From Folioceros fuciformis (lineage: Eukaryota; Anthocerotophyta; Anthocerotopsida; Anthocerotales), in NCBI GenBank assembly GCA_049999805.1, contig JBNGIO010006283.1, positions 443,548-471,783 of the forward strand: DNA of 28,236 nucleotides. The letters run 5' to 3'. Below are positions 16,368 to 26,500 of this stretch, piece by piece. The first letter of the stretch is position 1, and each line of letters starts with the position of its first letter. The notes under the pieces are model-generated. The model searched no databases, was not told the origin of the DNA, and saw only the letters and a list, made by a program, of their open reading frames with translations. Position numbers and translations under genes: made by a program.

Positions 16368-19300
16368 ATGGGCACCCATCTAGCCGTGCTGGATTTTCAA
16401 CAAGGGATGAAGGGGCTTTCTGCTTCCGCTGCATCAACTGCTGGGAGTGCAGCGAGGACCGGAATTATGTCTGAGAATGCACAGGTTGCCCAGATGTTTT
16501 GCAAAGAGGGACGGCTGGACAAGGCGCTGGTCTGCTTGCACCAGGAGGAGCTCGTACCTTCGGTCCACATATACAAGACCCTGTTGCAGGCATGCATGAA
16601 GAGGAAGGCACTTGAAGAGGCCAGGCAGGTGCATGCTCATCTAGCTAAGCATGGGTTGGAGTCCAACAGGATTTTGGGGGATCTCCTTGTCTCCACTCTC
16701 GTTAGCTGTGGGAGCCTTGTTGATGGGCTGAAGTTGTTTCGTAGACTGTCGAATCCAAGTGCTGTCTCCTGGACAGCCATCATTGCAGGCTACTGTGACA
16801 GTGGACAGTATCTGCGAGCGCTCTCATGCTACGAGCAGATGGTGAAACAAGAAGGTGCAAAGCCTGACACTCATACTTTTGTCACCTTGCTGAAAGTCTG
16901 CAGCCGGTTGGAAGACCTGGAGGTGGGAAGACGCATTCATGCGGATGTTGTGGGGCACGGGTTCGAGTCCAATGTATTTATCGCTAGTGCTCTGGTTAGC
17001 ATGTACGCAAAGTGTGGGAGCATAGAGGATGCGGAGCTTGTGTTTCATGCCTCATCCCAACGGAATGCTGTGTGCTGGAATGCCATAATTGCCGCTTATG
17101 CTCAACACGGCCAAGGGGAGATGGCCTTGCGGACTTTCTGGCAAATGCAAGAGGAGGAAAATGTTAAGCCAGATACGCGTACGTTTGTCAGTGCTCTCCA
17201 AGCATGTGGGAGCCTGGCCGAAAAATTGGAGGGTGGGCTTGAGGAAGGGGATACTCTGAGAGAGGAGACCTTGCAAGTCGGAAGGAGATTACATGCTGAA
17301 GCTACAGCAGGAGGTTTTGAATCAGATGAGTTCGTCCGAAGCGCTTTGGTTAGCATGTATTCCAAGTGTGGAAGCATCCTGGATGCACGGCAGGTGTTTG
17401 ATGGATTGACCCGGCGCACTTTAGTGTCTTGGAATGCAATACTTACAGCATATGCCAAGAAGGAGCAAGGAGACAAGGCTTTGGAAGTTTACCGGCAAAT
17501 GCAAAAGGAAAGGGTGAAGCCAGATGGACGGACTGTATGCAGTGCTCTCCAAGCCTGCAGCAGCATTGCAGACGGGTCAGTTGAGGACTGGCAGGGTGTG
17601 AAGGTGGTGTCCCTGCGAATTGGGAAGGCAATTCATGCGGATGCTGTAAGGCATGGACTGGAACTCGACACGTTTGTCGGGTGTGCCTTAGTCAGTATGT
17701 ACTCAAAGTGTAGGAGCATAGCGGATGCACAGCATGTGTTTGACAGATTTCCCCACCAGAATGTGGTGTCTTGGACTGCCATGATTGCTGCATATGCTCA
17801 GCAGGGGCAAGGAGCAAGGGCCTTGCAGATGTTTTCTCACATGCAAGAGGCAGGCGTGAGGCCAAATGCGCGGACATTTGTTGCTGCTCTACAGGCATGC
17901 ACCTCCCTTGCAGAAGTGGAGGGGATTTTCCTCGTAGATGGCCAGGGGGTGAAGTTAGAGTCCCTGCAGACAGGGAGGGAAATACATGCTAGAGCTCGGG
18001 GCCTGGAAATGGACATATTCGTCGGCACAGCTTTGATCAGTCTGTATGCCAAGTGTGGAAGCATTAAGGATGCAGAACTGGCTTTTGATGCACTGTCCCA
18101 TCGTAACGTCGTCACCTGGAGTGCTATGATCGCAGCGTATGCAGGGCTTGCACAGGGCGAGAGGGCCCTGCAAGTCTACAGGCAGATGCGAAGGGCCGGG
18201 GTACGTCCAAACTCTTGGACATTGGTTGGTGCCCTCCAGTCATGCGCCCTTCTTGCAGAAAGGGAGGAAAGCACATTTGTGGACGGCCGTAGTGTCAAGC
18301 TGCAGTCCCTGCTAATTGGGCGTGAGCTTCATGCTGAAGCTTGTGTGAGGGGCTTACAAACAGACTTGTTCGTGGCCAGTAGCTTGGTGAGTACGTATGC
18401 CAAGTGCGGGAGCATCAAGGATGCAGAACAGGTGTTTGGCCTTCTGTCCCAGCACGATGCAGGATCATGGACTGCCATGATTTCGGCATACGCTCAGCAG
18501 GGTCAAGGAGATAAAGCTTTGCAGCTCTATGCTAAGATGCAAAGTGCAGGTGTGAAGGCGGATGTGGCCACCATTGTGAGTGTGTTGGAAGCGTGCAGCA
18601 GCCTGGGAGCTCTGGCTGCGTGCAGGCGAATGCACCAAACGATTCTTGACAGCGGATTAGAGTGCAGTTCTTTCGCAGCAACCAGTCTCATTCATGCGTA
18701 CGGCAAGTGTGGGAGCATGGGGGATGCCCAACTCGTGTTCAACTCTCTCCCTCACCCCGATATGGTCTCGTGGAATGCCCTTATTGGCGGGTATGCTCGA
18801 GCCGGATGCTCAGACATGAGCGTGGCATCTTTCGAGCTCATGTGCCGGCAGGGTGTGAGGCCGGACAAAGTTACGTTCCTCGCACTTCTGTCCGCGTGCA
18901 GTCATGGGGGAATGGTGGACAAGGGACTGGAGTACTTCGAAAGCATGACCAGAGATCATGACCTCCGTGCAGACCTGGAACATTACGCGTGCGTGATCGA
19001 TCTCGTTGCTCGGGCCGGGCTCCTTTGCAAGGCAGAAGAGTTGCTTTCTCAAATGCCCATGGTCCCTGATGGTGCAGTGTGGCTTTCTGTGCTAGGTGCC
19101 TGTCAGAAGCACGGAAATATGTCGCTCGCTACTCGAGCCTTCAAAGAGGCTGTGGCTCTACAACCTAGTCAAAGTGCCGCATATGCTCTCATGTCGAACA
19201 TCTGTGCCGATGCTGGCCGGCATGACGCAGCCAACGAGATCGATGAGCTGAGACGGGACGCCGATGCGTGGAAGAAGCCCGGCCAGAGCTGGATCGAGTG

Positions 19301-19409
19301 CGGACAAGAGGTCCACACATTTTTGGTGCGAGATGGCAGCCACCAACACAAGCTGCCTGTGTACGAATTCCTAGACCGTCTGAACGACGAGATCAACGAC
19401 TGTAACTGA
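16368..19409 (+). CDS. PPR-1: PLS-class PPR protein ending in E1/E2 motifs, no DYW
   Basis: An intact 1013-aa gene without introns in the coding part. The family comprises organelle RNA-binding proteins, and PLS types usually choose sites for C-to-U or U-to-C editing. After a Ser/Ala-rich N-terminus that could be a targeting peptide (about 1-35), there are about seven P-L-S triplets from residue 100 to 870, with VSWTAMIAAY-type P motifs and LVSMYAKCGSIxDA-type S motifs. Four L motifs are enlarged from 35 to 48-51 residues, with extra residues near 284-300, 402-415, 514-530 and 630-646. The C-terminus has WLSVLGACQKHGN, then PGQSWIE and EVHTFLVRDGSH (E1/E2-like), and stops at 1013 with no deaminase domain. 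The start is the first ATG in frame. It converges with PPR-2 across a 273-bp spacer. Confidence 0.93.
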   Translation: MGTHLAVLDFQQGMKGLSASAASTAGSAARTGIMSENAQVAQMFCKEGRLDKALVCLHQEELVPSVHIYKTLLQACMKRKALEEARQVHAHLAKHGLESNRILGDLLVSTLVSCGSLVDGLKLFRRLSNPSAVSWTAIIAGYCDSGQYLRALSCYEQMVKQEGAKPDTHTFVTLLKVCSRLEDLEVGRRIHADVVGHGFESNVFIASALVSMYAKCGSIEDAELVFHASSQRNAVCWNAIIAAYAQHGQGEMALRTFWQMQEEENVKPDTRTFVSALQACGSLAEKLEGGLEEGDTLREETLQVGRRLHAEATAGGFESDEFVRSALVSMYSKCGSILDARQVFDGLTRRTLVSWNAILTAYAKKEQGDKALEVYRQMQKERVKPDGRTVCSALQACSSIADGSVEDWQGVKVVSLRIGKAIHADAVRHGLELDTFVGCALVSMYSKCRSIADAQHVFDRFPHQNVVSWTAMIAAYAQQGQGARALQMFSHMQEAGVRPNARTFVAALQACTSLAEVEGIFLVDGQGVKLESLQTGREIHARARGLEMDIFVGTALISLYAKCGSIKDAELAFDALSHRNVVTWSAMIAAYAGLAQGERALQVYRQMRRAGVRPNSWTLVGALQSCALLAEREESTFVDGRSVKLQSLLIGRELHAEACVRGLQTDLFVASSLVSTYAKCGSIKDAEQVFGLLSQHDAGSWTAMISAYAQQGQGDKALQLYAKMQSAGVKADVATIVSVLEACSSLGALAACRRMHQTILDSGLECSSFAATSLIHAYGKCGSMGDAQLVFNSLPHPDMVSWNALIGGYARAGCSDMSVASFELMCRQGVRPDKVTFLALLSACSHGGMVDKGLEYFESMTRDHDLRADLEHYACVIDLVARAGLLCKAEELLSQMPMVPDGAVWLSVLGACQKHGNMSLATRAFKEAVALQPSQSAAYALMSNICADAGRHDAANEIDELRRDADAWKKPGQSWIECGQEVHTFLVRDGSHQHKLPVYEFLDRLNDEINDCN

Positions 19410-19682
19410 ACCTCGGGTTTCATATTTGGGTCTTCATTTGTGAGCCTCGCCGATGGTTTGGCCTTCCAAAATATCTCAAGGGCATGTGGAGCCCAAAAAC
19501 GGTTCCCCATGAGGAGAGGAGTTACCTATATGCCCAAAAAATATTCAACCAGCAATTGATGCGTCTCGGAATGACCCTATTTGGTGCGGTCCATTCCTCG
19601 AGCGCAGCACAAATGCAGTGGTGCCTCAGAATAGGCTAAAGCATAGCCATAGCGACAAGCTTTTTTTCGGGCTCCGTATGGG
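19410..19682. other. Convergent spacer between PPR-1 and PPR-2
   Basis: The stop codons of PPR-1 and PPR-2 face each other across 273 bp, so both 3' UTRs lie here and may overlap. No terminator-like hairpin or repeat stands out. Confidence 0.5.
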
Positions 19683-22600
19683 TTAATTGAAATGCCGTCG
19701 AAGTTCGTTCAGAAGAGAGTACAAGGGGGCTTCATTTTGATGCCGAGGGTTTCCTACAAGGAACACGTGCATGCGGTGTTCATGCTCAATCCACGTCTGG
19801 CCAGGCTTTTTCCATGCACCTGCGTTTCGTCTCAGGGCATGAATCTCCCTGGCTTGCCTCCACAGGCCAGCAGAAGCATAAATGTTGGACATTAGAACAT
19901 ACGGTGCAGCTTGCCTTGAATCTAAATCTACAGCGCCATCAAAGGCTCGCTTCCCCAGTTCAAGATTACCATGCTTTTGGCATGCACCCAACAGGCACAG
20001 CCACAGCGAGAAATCAGGCTGCATCGGCATCGATCGCAGCAGCTCTTGTGTTTTGCTTATTAGCCCTGCACGGCCAAGCAGATCCATCACGCACAAATAA
20101 TGCTCTAACTCGGGACTGACACCATGAAGTCTTGTCATCCTTACAAAATACTCCAATCCTTCATCCACCATTCCAGCATGACTGCACGCGGAGAGGATTG
20201 CCACAAATGTGACACCGTCTGGTTCAACACCAGCACCACACATTTGCTCGTAGCATTTGGTAGTCGTCTCATAGTATCCTGTTCGTGCATAGCCACCGAT
20301 AAGAGTATTCCATGAGACCACATCTGGGTGTGGGAGAGCGTCAAACACGGATTGGGCATCCACCATGCTCCCACATCTGCCGTATGCATGTATAAGACTG
20401 TTTGCGACAGAAGAACTGCACTCCAGTCCCATCTCTCCAATACTCTGATGGATGTCCACACACATGTCCAGGGCTCCACTATCACTGCAGATGTCGAGCA
20501 CAGAGAGAATTGCTGCCTCGTCGAGCTCCACATCCTCTGCTTGCATTTGTGAAAATAGGTGCAGCCCCATCTTGGCTTGATCATGCGCAGCATAGGCTGT
20601 GATCATGGCCGTCCATGCCACCACATCGCGCTCGGGCATCTGCTCAAACACTTGCTCTGCATCCTTCAGACTCCCACACTTTGAGTACATGCTAATCAGC
20701 GTGTTGCTGACAGCCACATCTGCAGCGAGACCATTCTCAGCTGCATCAGCGTGTATTTGTTTCCCTATCCGGAGGGACTTCACTTTGACGTTTCGCCCAT
20801 CCACCAAGAAGCTTACCTCTTCTTCTGAAGCGGAGCCGCATGCGTGAAAGGCGCTAACAAAGGTCTGAGCAGTTGGCCGGACATTTTCCTCTTCCATTTG
20901 TTGATATATCCTCAAACCTTGTTCTCCTTGGTCCTGCTGGGCGTATGCTGCAAGCATGGCGGTCCATGCCACTACATCCCGCTGGAGCAAACTGTCAAAT
21001 GCTTGCCGCGCATCCAGAATGCACCCACATCTAGCATACATACAAACCAAAGTGCTACCGACAAACATGTCCAATTCGCCACCCATGAGCACAGCTTCAG
21101 AATGTATTTCCTTTCCTTCCCGTAATGCCTTCACTTTCACCCTCATGCCGTTCACACGAGCACTTTCCTCGGCTTCTGCAACGGCAATACATGCCTGCAG
21201 GGCACTGACAAAGGTCCGAGAACATGGTCTGATTCCCATGTCTTGCATAACTCGATATAACTGTAAACCAGTATCACCCTGGTCCCAATGGACACAAGCC
21301 GAGAGCATCACAGTCCATGTCACGACATTGCACTCTGACAATCCATGGAATAGCTTCCGTGCATCTTCGATGCTGCCACATCTCGTGTACAGACTGAGCA
21401 AGGTATTGCATAGAAACATGTTAGACTGGAGCCCCATCCTAGCGGCTTCGGCATGTATTTCCTTACCCTTTCGAAGCAAACCCACCTTGACTGGCTTCCT
21501 GCCTAAGATTTTGATTTCTTCCCTTTCTTCAATGCTGAAACAAGCCTGAAGAGCGCTGACAAATGTCTGAGCATCTGGCCTGACACCTGCCCTTTGCATT
21601 TCCTCGTAGATCTCCAGACCTCGTTCTCCTTGATTCTGTTCGACGTAACCCGCAATCATTGCATTCCATGCCATCACATCGAGGTGGCTGAGTTGTTCGA
21701 AAACAAGTCTTGCATCCTTGACATTACCACACTTTGAGTACGTACAAACTAGATTGATGGCAACAAACATGTCTGAGTCGAACCCCAATCCAACAGCCTC
21801 GGCATGCAGTCTCTTTCCCTTCAGTAGTGACTCCAGTTTGACGAATTGTCCACCAACGGTTACAACTGCCTCCTGTTCTGAGAGAATGCTACATCCTTGG
21901 AGGGCACTGACAAAGGTCCGAGCATTCAGGGTAACCTTCTCTTTCTGCATTTCCATATAAATCTTCATCACCTTATCTCCTTGAGCATGCAGAACGTATG
22001 CAGCAAGCAGTGAGTTCCATAAAACTACATCACGCTCGGCCAAACCATCAAACACCTGCTGTGCATCCATGATGCTGCCACACTTGGAGTACATGTGAAC
22101 TAGAGCACTTGCCAGGAACATGTGCGATGCAAAGCCTCTCTCATAAGCTTCAGCATGTATCTGCTTCCCCTTATGCAACAACTCCACCTTAATACTCTGC
22201 CTGTCCACAGTTAACATCTCCTCCTTACCTGCAAGACAGCTGCATGCTTGGAAAACGCTGACAAAAGTCCTAGAATCAGGTACAAAGCCTTTGTCGACCA
22301 ACACTGCATAGGTCTGTAGGGCTTTTTCTCCTTCATCGTGCTGAACACATGCAGCAAGCATCGCATTACACACTACCATGTTGTGTTCAGGCAAGCTATC
22401 GAATACATGTTGGGCATGTTGAAATGTGCCACATTTGGCATACATGCTAATCAAAGTGCTTCCAACGAAAACATCTGACACAAAACCCATGCTTGAAGCG
22501 TGGGCATGTATTTGTTTCCCCCGTTGGAGAGACACCACCTTCAAATGCTGCCCTTCCAGAACGACACTCTTCTCCTTCTCGGCAAGGGTGCCACAGGCAA

Positions 22601-23423
22601 GGAGAGTGCTTACGAATGTCCAAGTATCTGGTATAACCCCTTCGTGTCGCATTGTCTCATAAATCTGCAGAGCAAGATCGGCTTGCTGCACCTGACTGTA
22701 CGCTGCCAGCATCACATTCCAGGACACCAAATCTCGATGGGTCAACCCATCAAAGACACTTCGAGCATTGTTTATGCTCCCACACTTTGTGTACATCCTG
22801 ATAAGAGAGTTAGCAACAAACGGGTTCGAGTCAAACCCATGCATCAGGCTGGCAGAGTGGATCCTCTTCCCCTCTTCCAAGTCCTCCAACCTACTACATG
22901 CTTTGAGCAAGCTGACGAGTGTGTACGAACTGGGCAGCACACCGTCCTGTTGCATCTGCTCATAACACGAAAGAGCCTGCCGAAATTGTCCAGCATTGCA
23001 GTAACCAGAAATGATGGCTGTCCAAGAGCACACAGTCCGGTCTGACAATCTCCGAAACACCTCAAGCCCATCAGCAAGGCACCCACATCTCATGAATGTG
23101 GTGACAACAAGGTCGCCCAGAAACCCGTTGGACTCAAATCCATGGTGTTTCAAGTGCGCATGTACCAACTTGGCCTCTGCAAAGCTCCTGGTCCTCGAGC
23201 ACGCCTGTAATAGGATTTTGTACATGCGCGGCGACGGCAAAGTATTTGATTGTTCCATGTAGAGCACAGCGAGGTCCAGCCGTCCCTCCTTGCAGAGAGC
23301 CTCTACTTGATCGTCTCCACAGGCGAGTTCTGCTCTTGAAGTCCATCGCGGCTGAAAATGTCGCAACCTGTGCAGACACTCCCAGCGCGGTGGGTTGGGA
23401 GCTGAGACACATAAATTGGCCAT
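19683..23423 (-). CDS. PPR-2: 1246-aa PLS-class PPR protein with six expanded L motifs
   Basis: An intact single-exon gene. An Arg-containing, acid-poor N-terminus (1-36, MANLCVSAPNPPRW onward) fits a mitochondrial or plastid presequence. About nine P-L-S triplets run from residue 100 to 1105. Six consecutive L motifs are enlarged to about 51 residues, with the insertions near 283-299, 397-415, 513-531, 630-646, 749-765 and 866-882. The protein ends with LLGACQKHGNLELG, PGQTWIEHEHRMHVFLVGNPRH and a short tail: E1/E2-like motifs without DYW. The ATG at 23423 is used; the open frame extends one GTG codon further. It is the longest gene of the cluster and a close paralogue of PPR-3, sharing for example FLGDLVVTT and QMQQDGVLP at matching positions. 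Its likely role is organelle RNA editing or processing, with the deaminase supplied in trans. Confidence 0.93.
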   Translation of the reverse strand: MANLCVSAPNPPRWECLHRLRHFQPRWTSRAELACGDDQVEALCKEGRLDLAVLYMEQSNTLPSPRMYKILLQACSRTRSFAEAKLVHAHLKHHGFESNGFLGDLVVTTFMRCGCLADGLEVFRRLSDRTVCSWTAIISGYCNAGQFRQALSCYEQMQQDGVLPSSYTLVSLLKACSRLEDLEEGKRIHSASLMHGFDSNPFVANSLIRMYTKCGSINNARSVFDGLTHRDLVSWNVMLAAYSQVQQADLALQIYETMRHEGVIPDTWTFVSTLLACGTLAEKEKSVVLEGQHLKVVSLQRGKQIHAHASSMGFVSDVFVGSTLISMYAKCGTFQHAQHVFDSLPEHNMVVCNAMLAACVQHDEGEKALQTYAVLVDKGFVPDSRTFVSVFQACSCLAGKEEMLTVDRQSIKVELLHKGKQIHAEAYERGFASHMFLASALVHMYSKCGSIMDAQQVFDGLAERDVVLWNSLLAAYVLHAQGDKVMKIYMEMQKEKVTLNARTFVSALQGCSILSEQEAVVTVGGQFVKLESLLKGKRLHAEAVGLGFDSDMFVAINLVCTYSKCGNVKDARLVFEQLSHLDVMAWNAMIAGYVEQNQGERGLEIYEEMQRAGVRPDAQTFVSALQACFSIEEREEIKILGRKPVKVGLLRKGKEIHAEAARMGLQSNMFLCNTLLSLYTRCGSIEDARKLFHGLSECNVVTWTVMLSACVHWDQGDTGLQLYRVMQDMGIRPCSRTFVSALQACIAVAEAEESARVNGMRVKVKALREGKEIHSEAVLMGGELDMFVGSTLVCMYARCGCILDARQAFDSLLQRDVVAWTAMLAAYAQQDQGEQGLRIYQQMEEENVRPTAQTFVSAFHACGSASEEEVSFLVDGRNVKVKSLRIGKQIHADAAENGLAADVAVSNTLISMYSKCGSLKDAEQVFEQMPERDVVAWTAMITAYAAHDQAKMGLHLFSQMQAEDVELDEAAILSVLDICSDSGALDMCVDIHQSIGEMGLECSSSVANSLIHAYGRCGSMVDAQSVFDALPHPDVVSWNTLIGGYARTGYYETTTKCYEQMCGAGVEPDGVTFVAILSACSHAGMVDEGLEYFVRMTRLHGVSPELEHYLCVMDLLGRAGLISKTQELLRSMPMQPDFSLWLCLLGACQKHGNLELGKRAFDGAVDLDSRQAAPYVLMSNIYASAGLWRQAREIHALRRNAGAWKKPGQTWIEHEHRMHVFLVGNPRHQNEAPLYSLLNELRRHFN

Positions 23424-23554
23424 CACCGTGTAACCATAGCGAACGAAAGCTGTTTAGGTGCTGTTCCCACTACACCTTATCTTCCACATTCTCTCTCTTT
23501 TCAGGCATTTGGAAAGGCTTGAACGTATCATGGCAAGCAGTTTCCAGAGCCTCC
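23424..23554. promoter_or_regulatory. Head-to-head spacer of PPR-2 and PPR-3
   Basis: Only about 131 bp separate the PPR-2 ATG from the proposed PPR-3 ATG, pointing in opposite directions. This is small enough for a shared promoter, or for a 5' UTR of one gene to overlap the other. A pyrimidine run followed by TTTTCAG (about 23487-23504) looks like a plus-strand splice acceptor, so PPR-3 may once have had a 5' exon lying antisense within PPR-2. Confidence 0.4.
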
Positions 23555-26500
23555 ATGGAGCTGCAAGCACAGATGAAGGGGCGTCAGGTTTACACAAGTT
23601 TCTGGACATCTGGAAAGGAAAGGTAAGTTGATGCAAGAAATTTGCTGTCTCCACACTTGGTCATCTCACGAGATGGTTGAATGCAGGACAAGCTTTGTCT
23701 TGAGTGAAGCTGAAGCGCAGAGAATATGCAAAGAAGGGATGGTCCAGGATGTGCTAGGAGTCATGGACCAACAGGGAGAGGTGCCATCGGTACAAATGTA
23801 CAAGAATCTGTTGCAGGCATGTTCTAAACAGAAGGCCCTGGCTGACGCCAAGTTGTTACATGTCCATCTGGTCAACAATGGATTAGAATCCAGCAGATTT
23901 TTAGGCGACCTTGTAGTCACCACACTAGTGAATTGTGGGAGCCTTGATGACGGAATCCAGGCGTTCAGAAAATTGTCTCGCCGAACTGTTTTCTCTTGGA
24001 CAGCTGTCATTTCAGCGTATAGCAACGCTGGGAAAAGCCGGCAGGCTCTAATGTGCTATCAGCAGATGCAGCAGGATGGAGTGCTTCCAGACGCCTATAC
24101 ATTCGTGAGCTTAATCAAAGCTTGAAGTAGGCTGGGAGATCTGGAAAAGGGCCAGCAGGTACATGCTGCTGCTTTGAAGCATGGGTTGGGTTCGGATATC
24201 TTTGTCGGCAACAGCTTGATGAGTATGTACGCAAATGCGGGAGCCTCAAGAGTGCTCGGGGTGTGTTTGATGGATTCTGCCACCGTGATTTAGTGTCCTG
24301 GAATGCAATGTTGGCTGCATATTCTCAGCAGCGGCGTGCTTAGGGCTTTATTGGCAAATGAAAGAGGAAGAAGTTCGGCCAGATCCTCGGACGTTTGTCA
24401 GTGTTCTCCAAGCTTGTTCCGCTCTTGCAGAGCAGGAGAAAAGCGCACTTATGGGAGGGCAAGACCTCAAAGTCATAGCGTTGAGCAGGGGACAGGAAAT
24501 CCATGCTGAGGCTGCTAGGCGGGGTTGCGACTTCGACCCATTTGTGGGGAATTCTTTAGTCAGCATGTATGCCAAGTGTGGGGATCTTGTGTATGCACAA
24601 CATTTATTTGACAGATTGCCCCAGCATGATGTGGTTTCATCGAAGGCTATGATAGCTGCCTATGCTCAACAGGAACACGGAGAAACTGCCTTGAAGATTT
24701 TCAAGAAAATGCAACATGAGGGCATCGTGCCTGATTCATGCACCTTTGTCCGTGCTCTTCAAGCATGTGGCGCCGTTGCAGCACAGGAAGAAGCTACACC
24801 TGACAAGCTGGAAAGCATCAAGTTGGAGTCACTGCAGAGGGCGAAGAAGATGCACGCTGCAGCTGTAAGTATGAATTTCGAATCAGTTGCCTCTGTCCGC
24901 AGCAGCTTAGTTAGTCTGTATGCAAAGTGTGGGAGCATCGGGGATGCTGAACTGGTATTCGGCAGATTTGGCCAGCATGATGTGGAGTCATGGAATGCCA
25001 TGATTGCAGCATATGTTCAGCAACGACAGGGAGGGAAAGCTCTGCAGATTTATTTGCAGATGCATGATATGGGGGTTATACGAAATGCCAGGACTTTCGT
25101 TAGTGCCCTTCACGCATGCAGTACCATAGCCGAACAGGAAGACGGAGAACTTTTGGATGGCCGGCTTGTGAAACCTGAGTCACTCCAAAATGGGAAAAGA
25201 ATGCATGCTGAAGCTGCTAGATTGGGATGTGTAACAGACATATTTGTTGGTAACTCTGTAGTCAGTATGTATGCAAAGTGTGGGAGCACTGAGAAATGCT
25301 GAAGAAGTGTTTTACAGATTGTCTTACCGGGATGCTGTATCCTGGACTGCAATCCTCACAGCTTATACTCAGCGAAATGATGGAAAGACAGCCATGGAGA
25401 TATTCCAGCAAATGCTCGCGAAGGACATAGAACCAGATGCCAGAACCTTTGTCGGTGCTCTTCAAGCCTGCAGCATCCTGGCAGAAAAGGAGAACGGCAC
25501 GCTTGTGGGTGGGTTTGCGGTGAGGGCTGAGTCTCTGCTGAAGGGGAAGAAAATACATGCTGAAGCAGCAGGAGGGGATTTGGTTTAGACATTTATGTCT
25601 CTAATGCGCTGGTCAATATGTATTCAAAGTGTGGGAGCATCCAGGATCCAGAACAGGTGTTTAACAAATTATCCGAGCGCAATGTCGTGACGTGGACTAC
25701 CATGATTTCAGCATACATACAAGAGAAACAGCCGGAAAGAAGTTTGCAGCTCTTCTGGCAAATGCAAGCAGAGGGCATTAGGCCAACGGCTCACCCTTGT
25801 GGCATTGCTCTGCAGGCATGTGGTGCCATTGCAGACAAGGAGAGAAGTACACTTGTGGAAGGTCACAGTGTGAAAGTCGAGTCCCTCCAGAAGACGAAAG
25901 AAGTGCATACATCAGCTGTTGCTCGAGGTTCTGAATCTGACATTTCTGCGGGTAGCACTTTGGTTAGAGTGTACGCTGTATGCGGGAGCATTCATGATGC
26001 TGAACAGTTGTTTGACAGATTTCCCCAACATGATGTCGTGTCCTGGAGTGCCATGATTGCAGCATACGCACAGCAGCATCAAGGAGAAAAGTCCTTGCAA
26101 ACTTATGGAAGCCTGCGAGAAGCCGGAGTGATACCCAACGCTCAGACGTTTGCCAGCGCCCTCCAAGCATGCGGTGGCATTGCTGAAATGGAAAAAAAAC
26201 ATTTCTGTGGAAGGGCAAGGAGTTAAATTGGACTCGCTGCACAAGGGGAAAACGTTGCATGCTGATGTTGCCGACATGGGTCTTGAGTCTGATGTCTTTG
26301 TCGGTAGCGCGTTGATTCGGATGTATGCGAAGTGTGGAAGCATCGTGGATGCCGAACATGTGTTTGACAGCCTCTCCCAGCGCAACATTGTATGCTGGAA
26401 TGCAATGATTGAGGGGTATGCCCAGCACGGTGACGGGAAGAAGGCTCTACAAATATTTGCCGACATGCAAGGAGAAGGCTGGGAGTCAGATGAAGCTACG

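Noticed and set aside
20956-21549. A 197-codon plus-strand open frame
   Set aside because: It is antisense to PPR-2 and its regular peptides mirror the PPR repeat structure.
24123-24125. TGA as a codon rescued by U-to-C RNA editing
   Set aside because: Such editing acts on organelle transcripts, this gene is nuclear, and CGA (Arg) would not restore the expected Cys; five frameshifts remain anyway.
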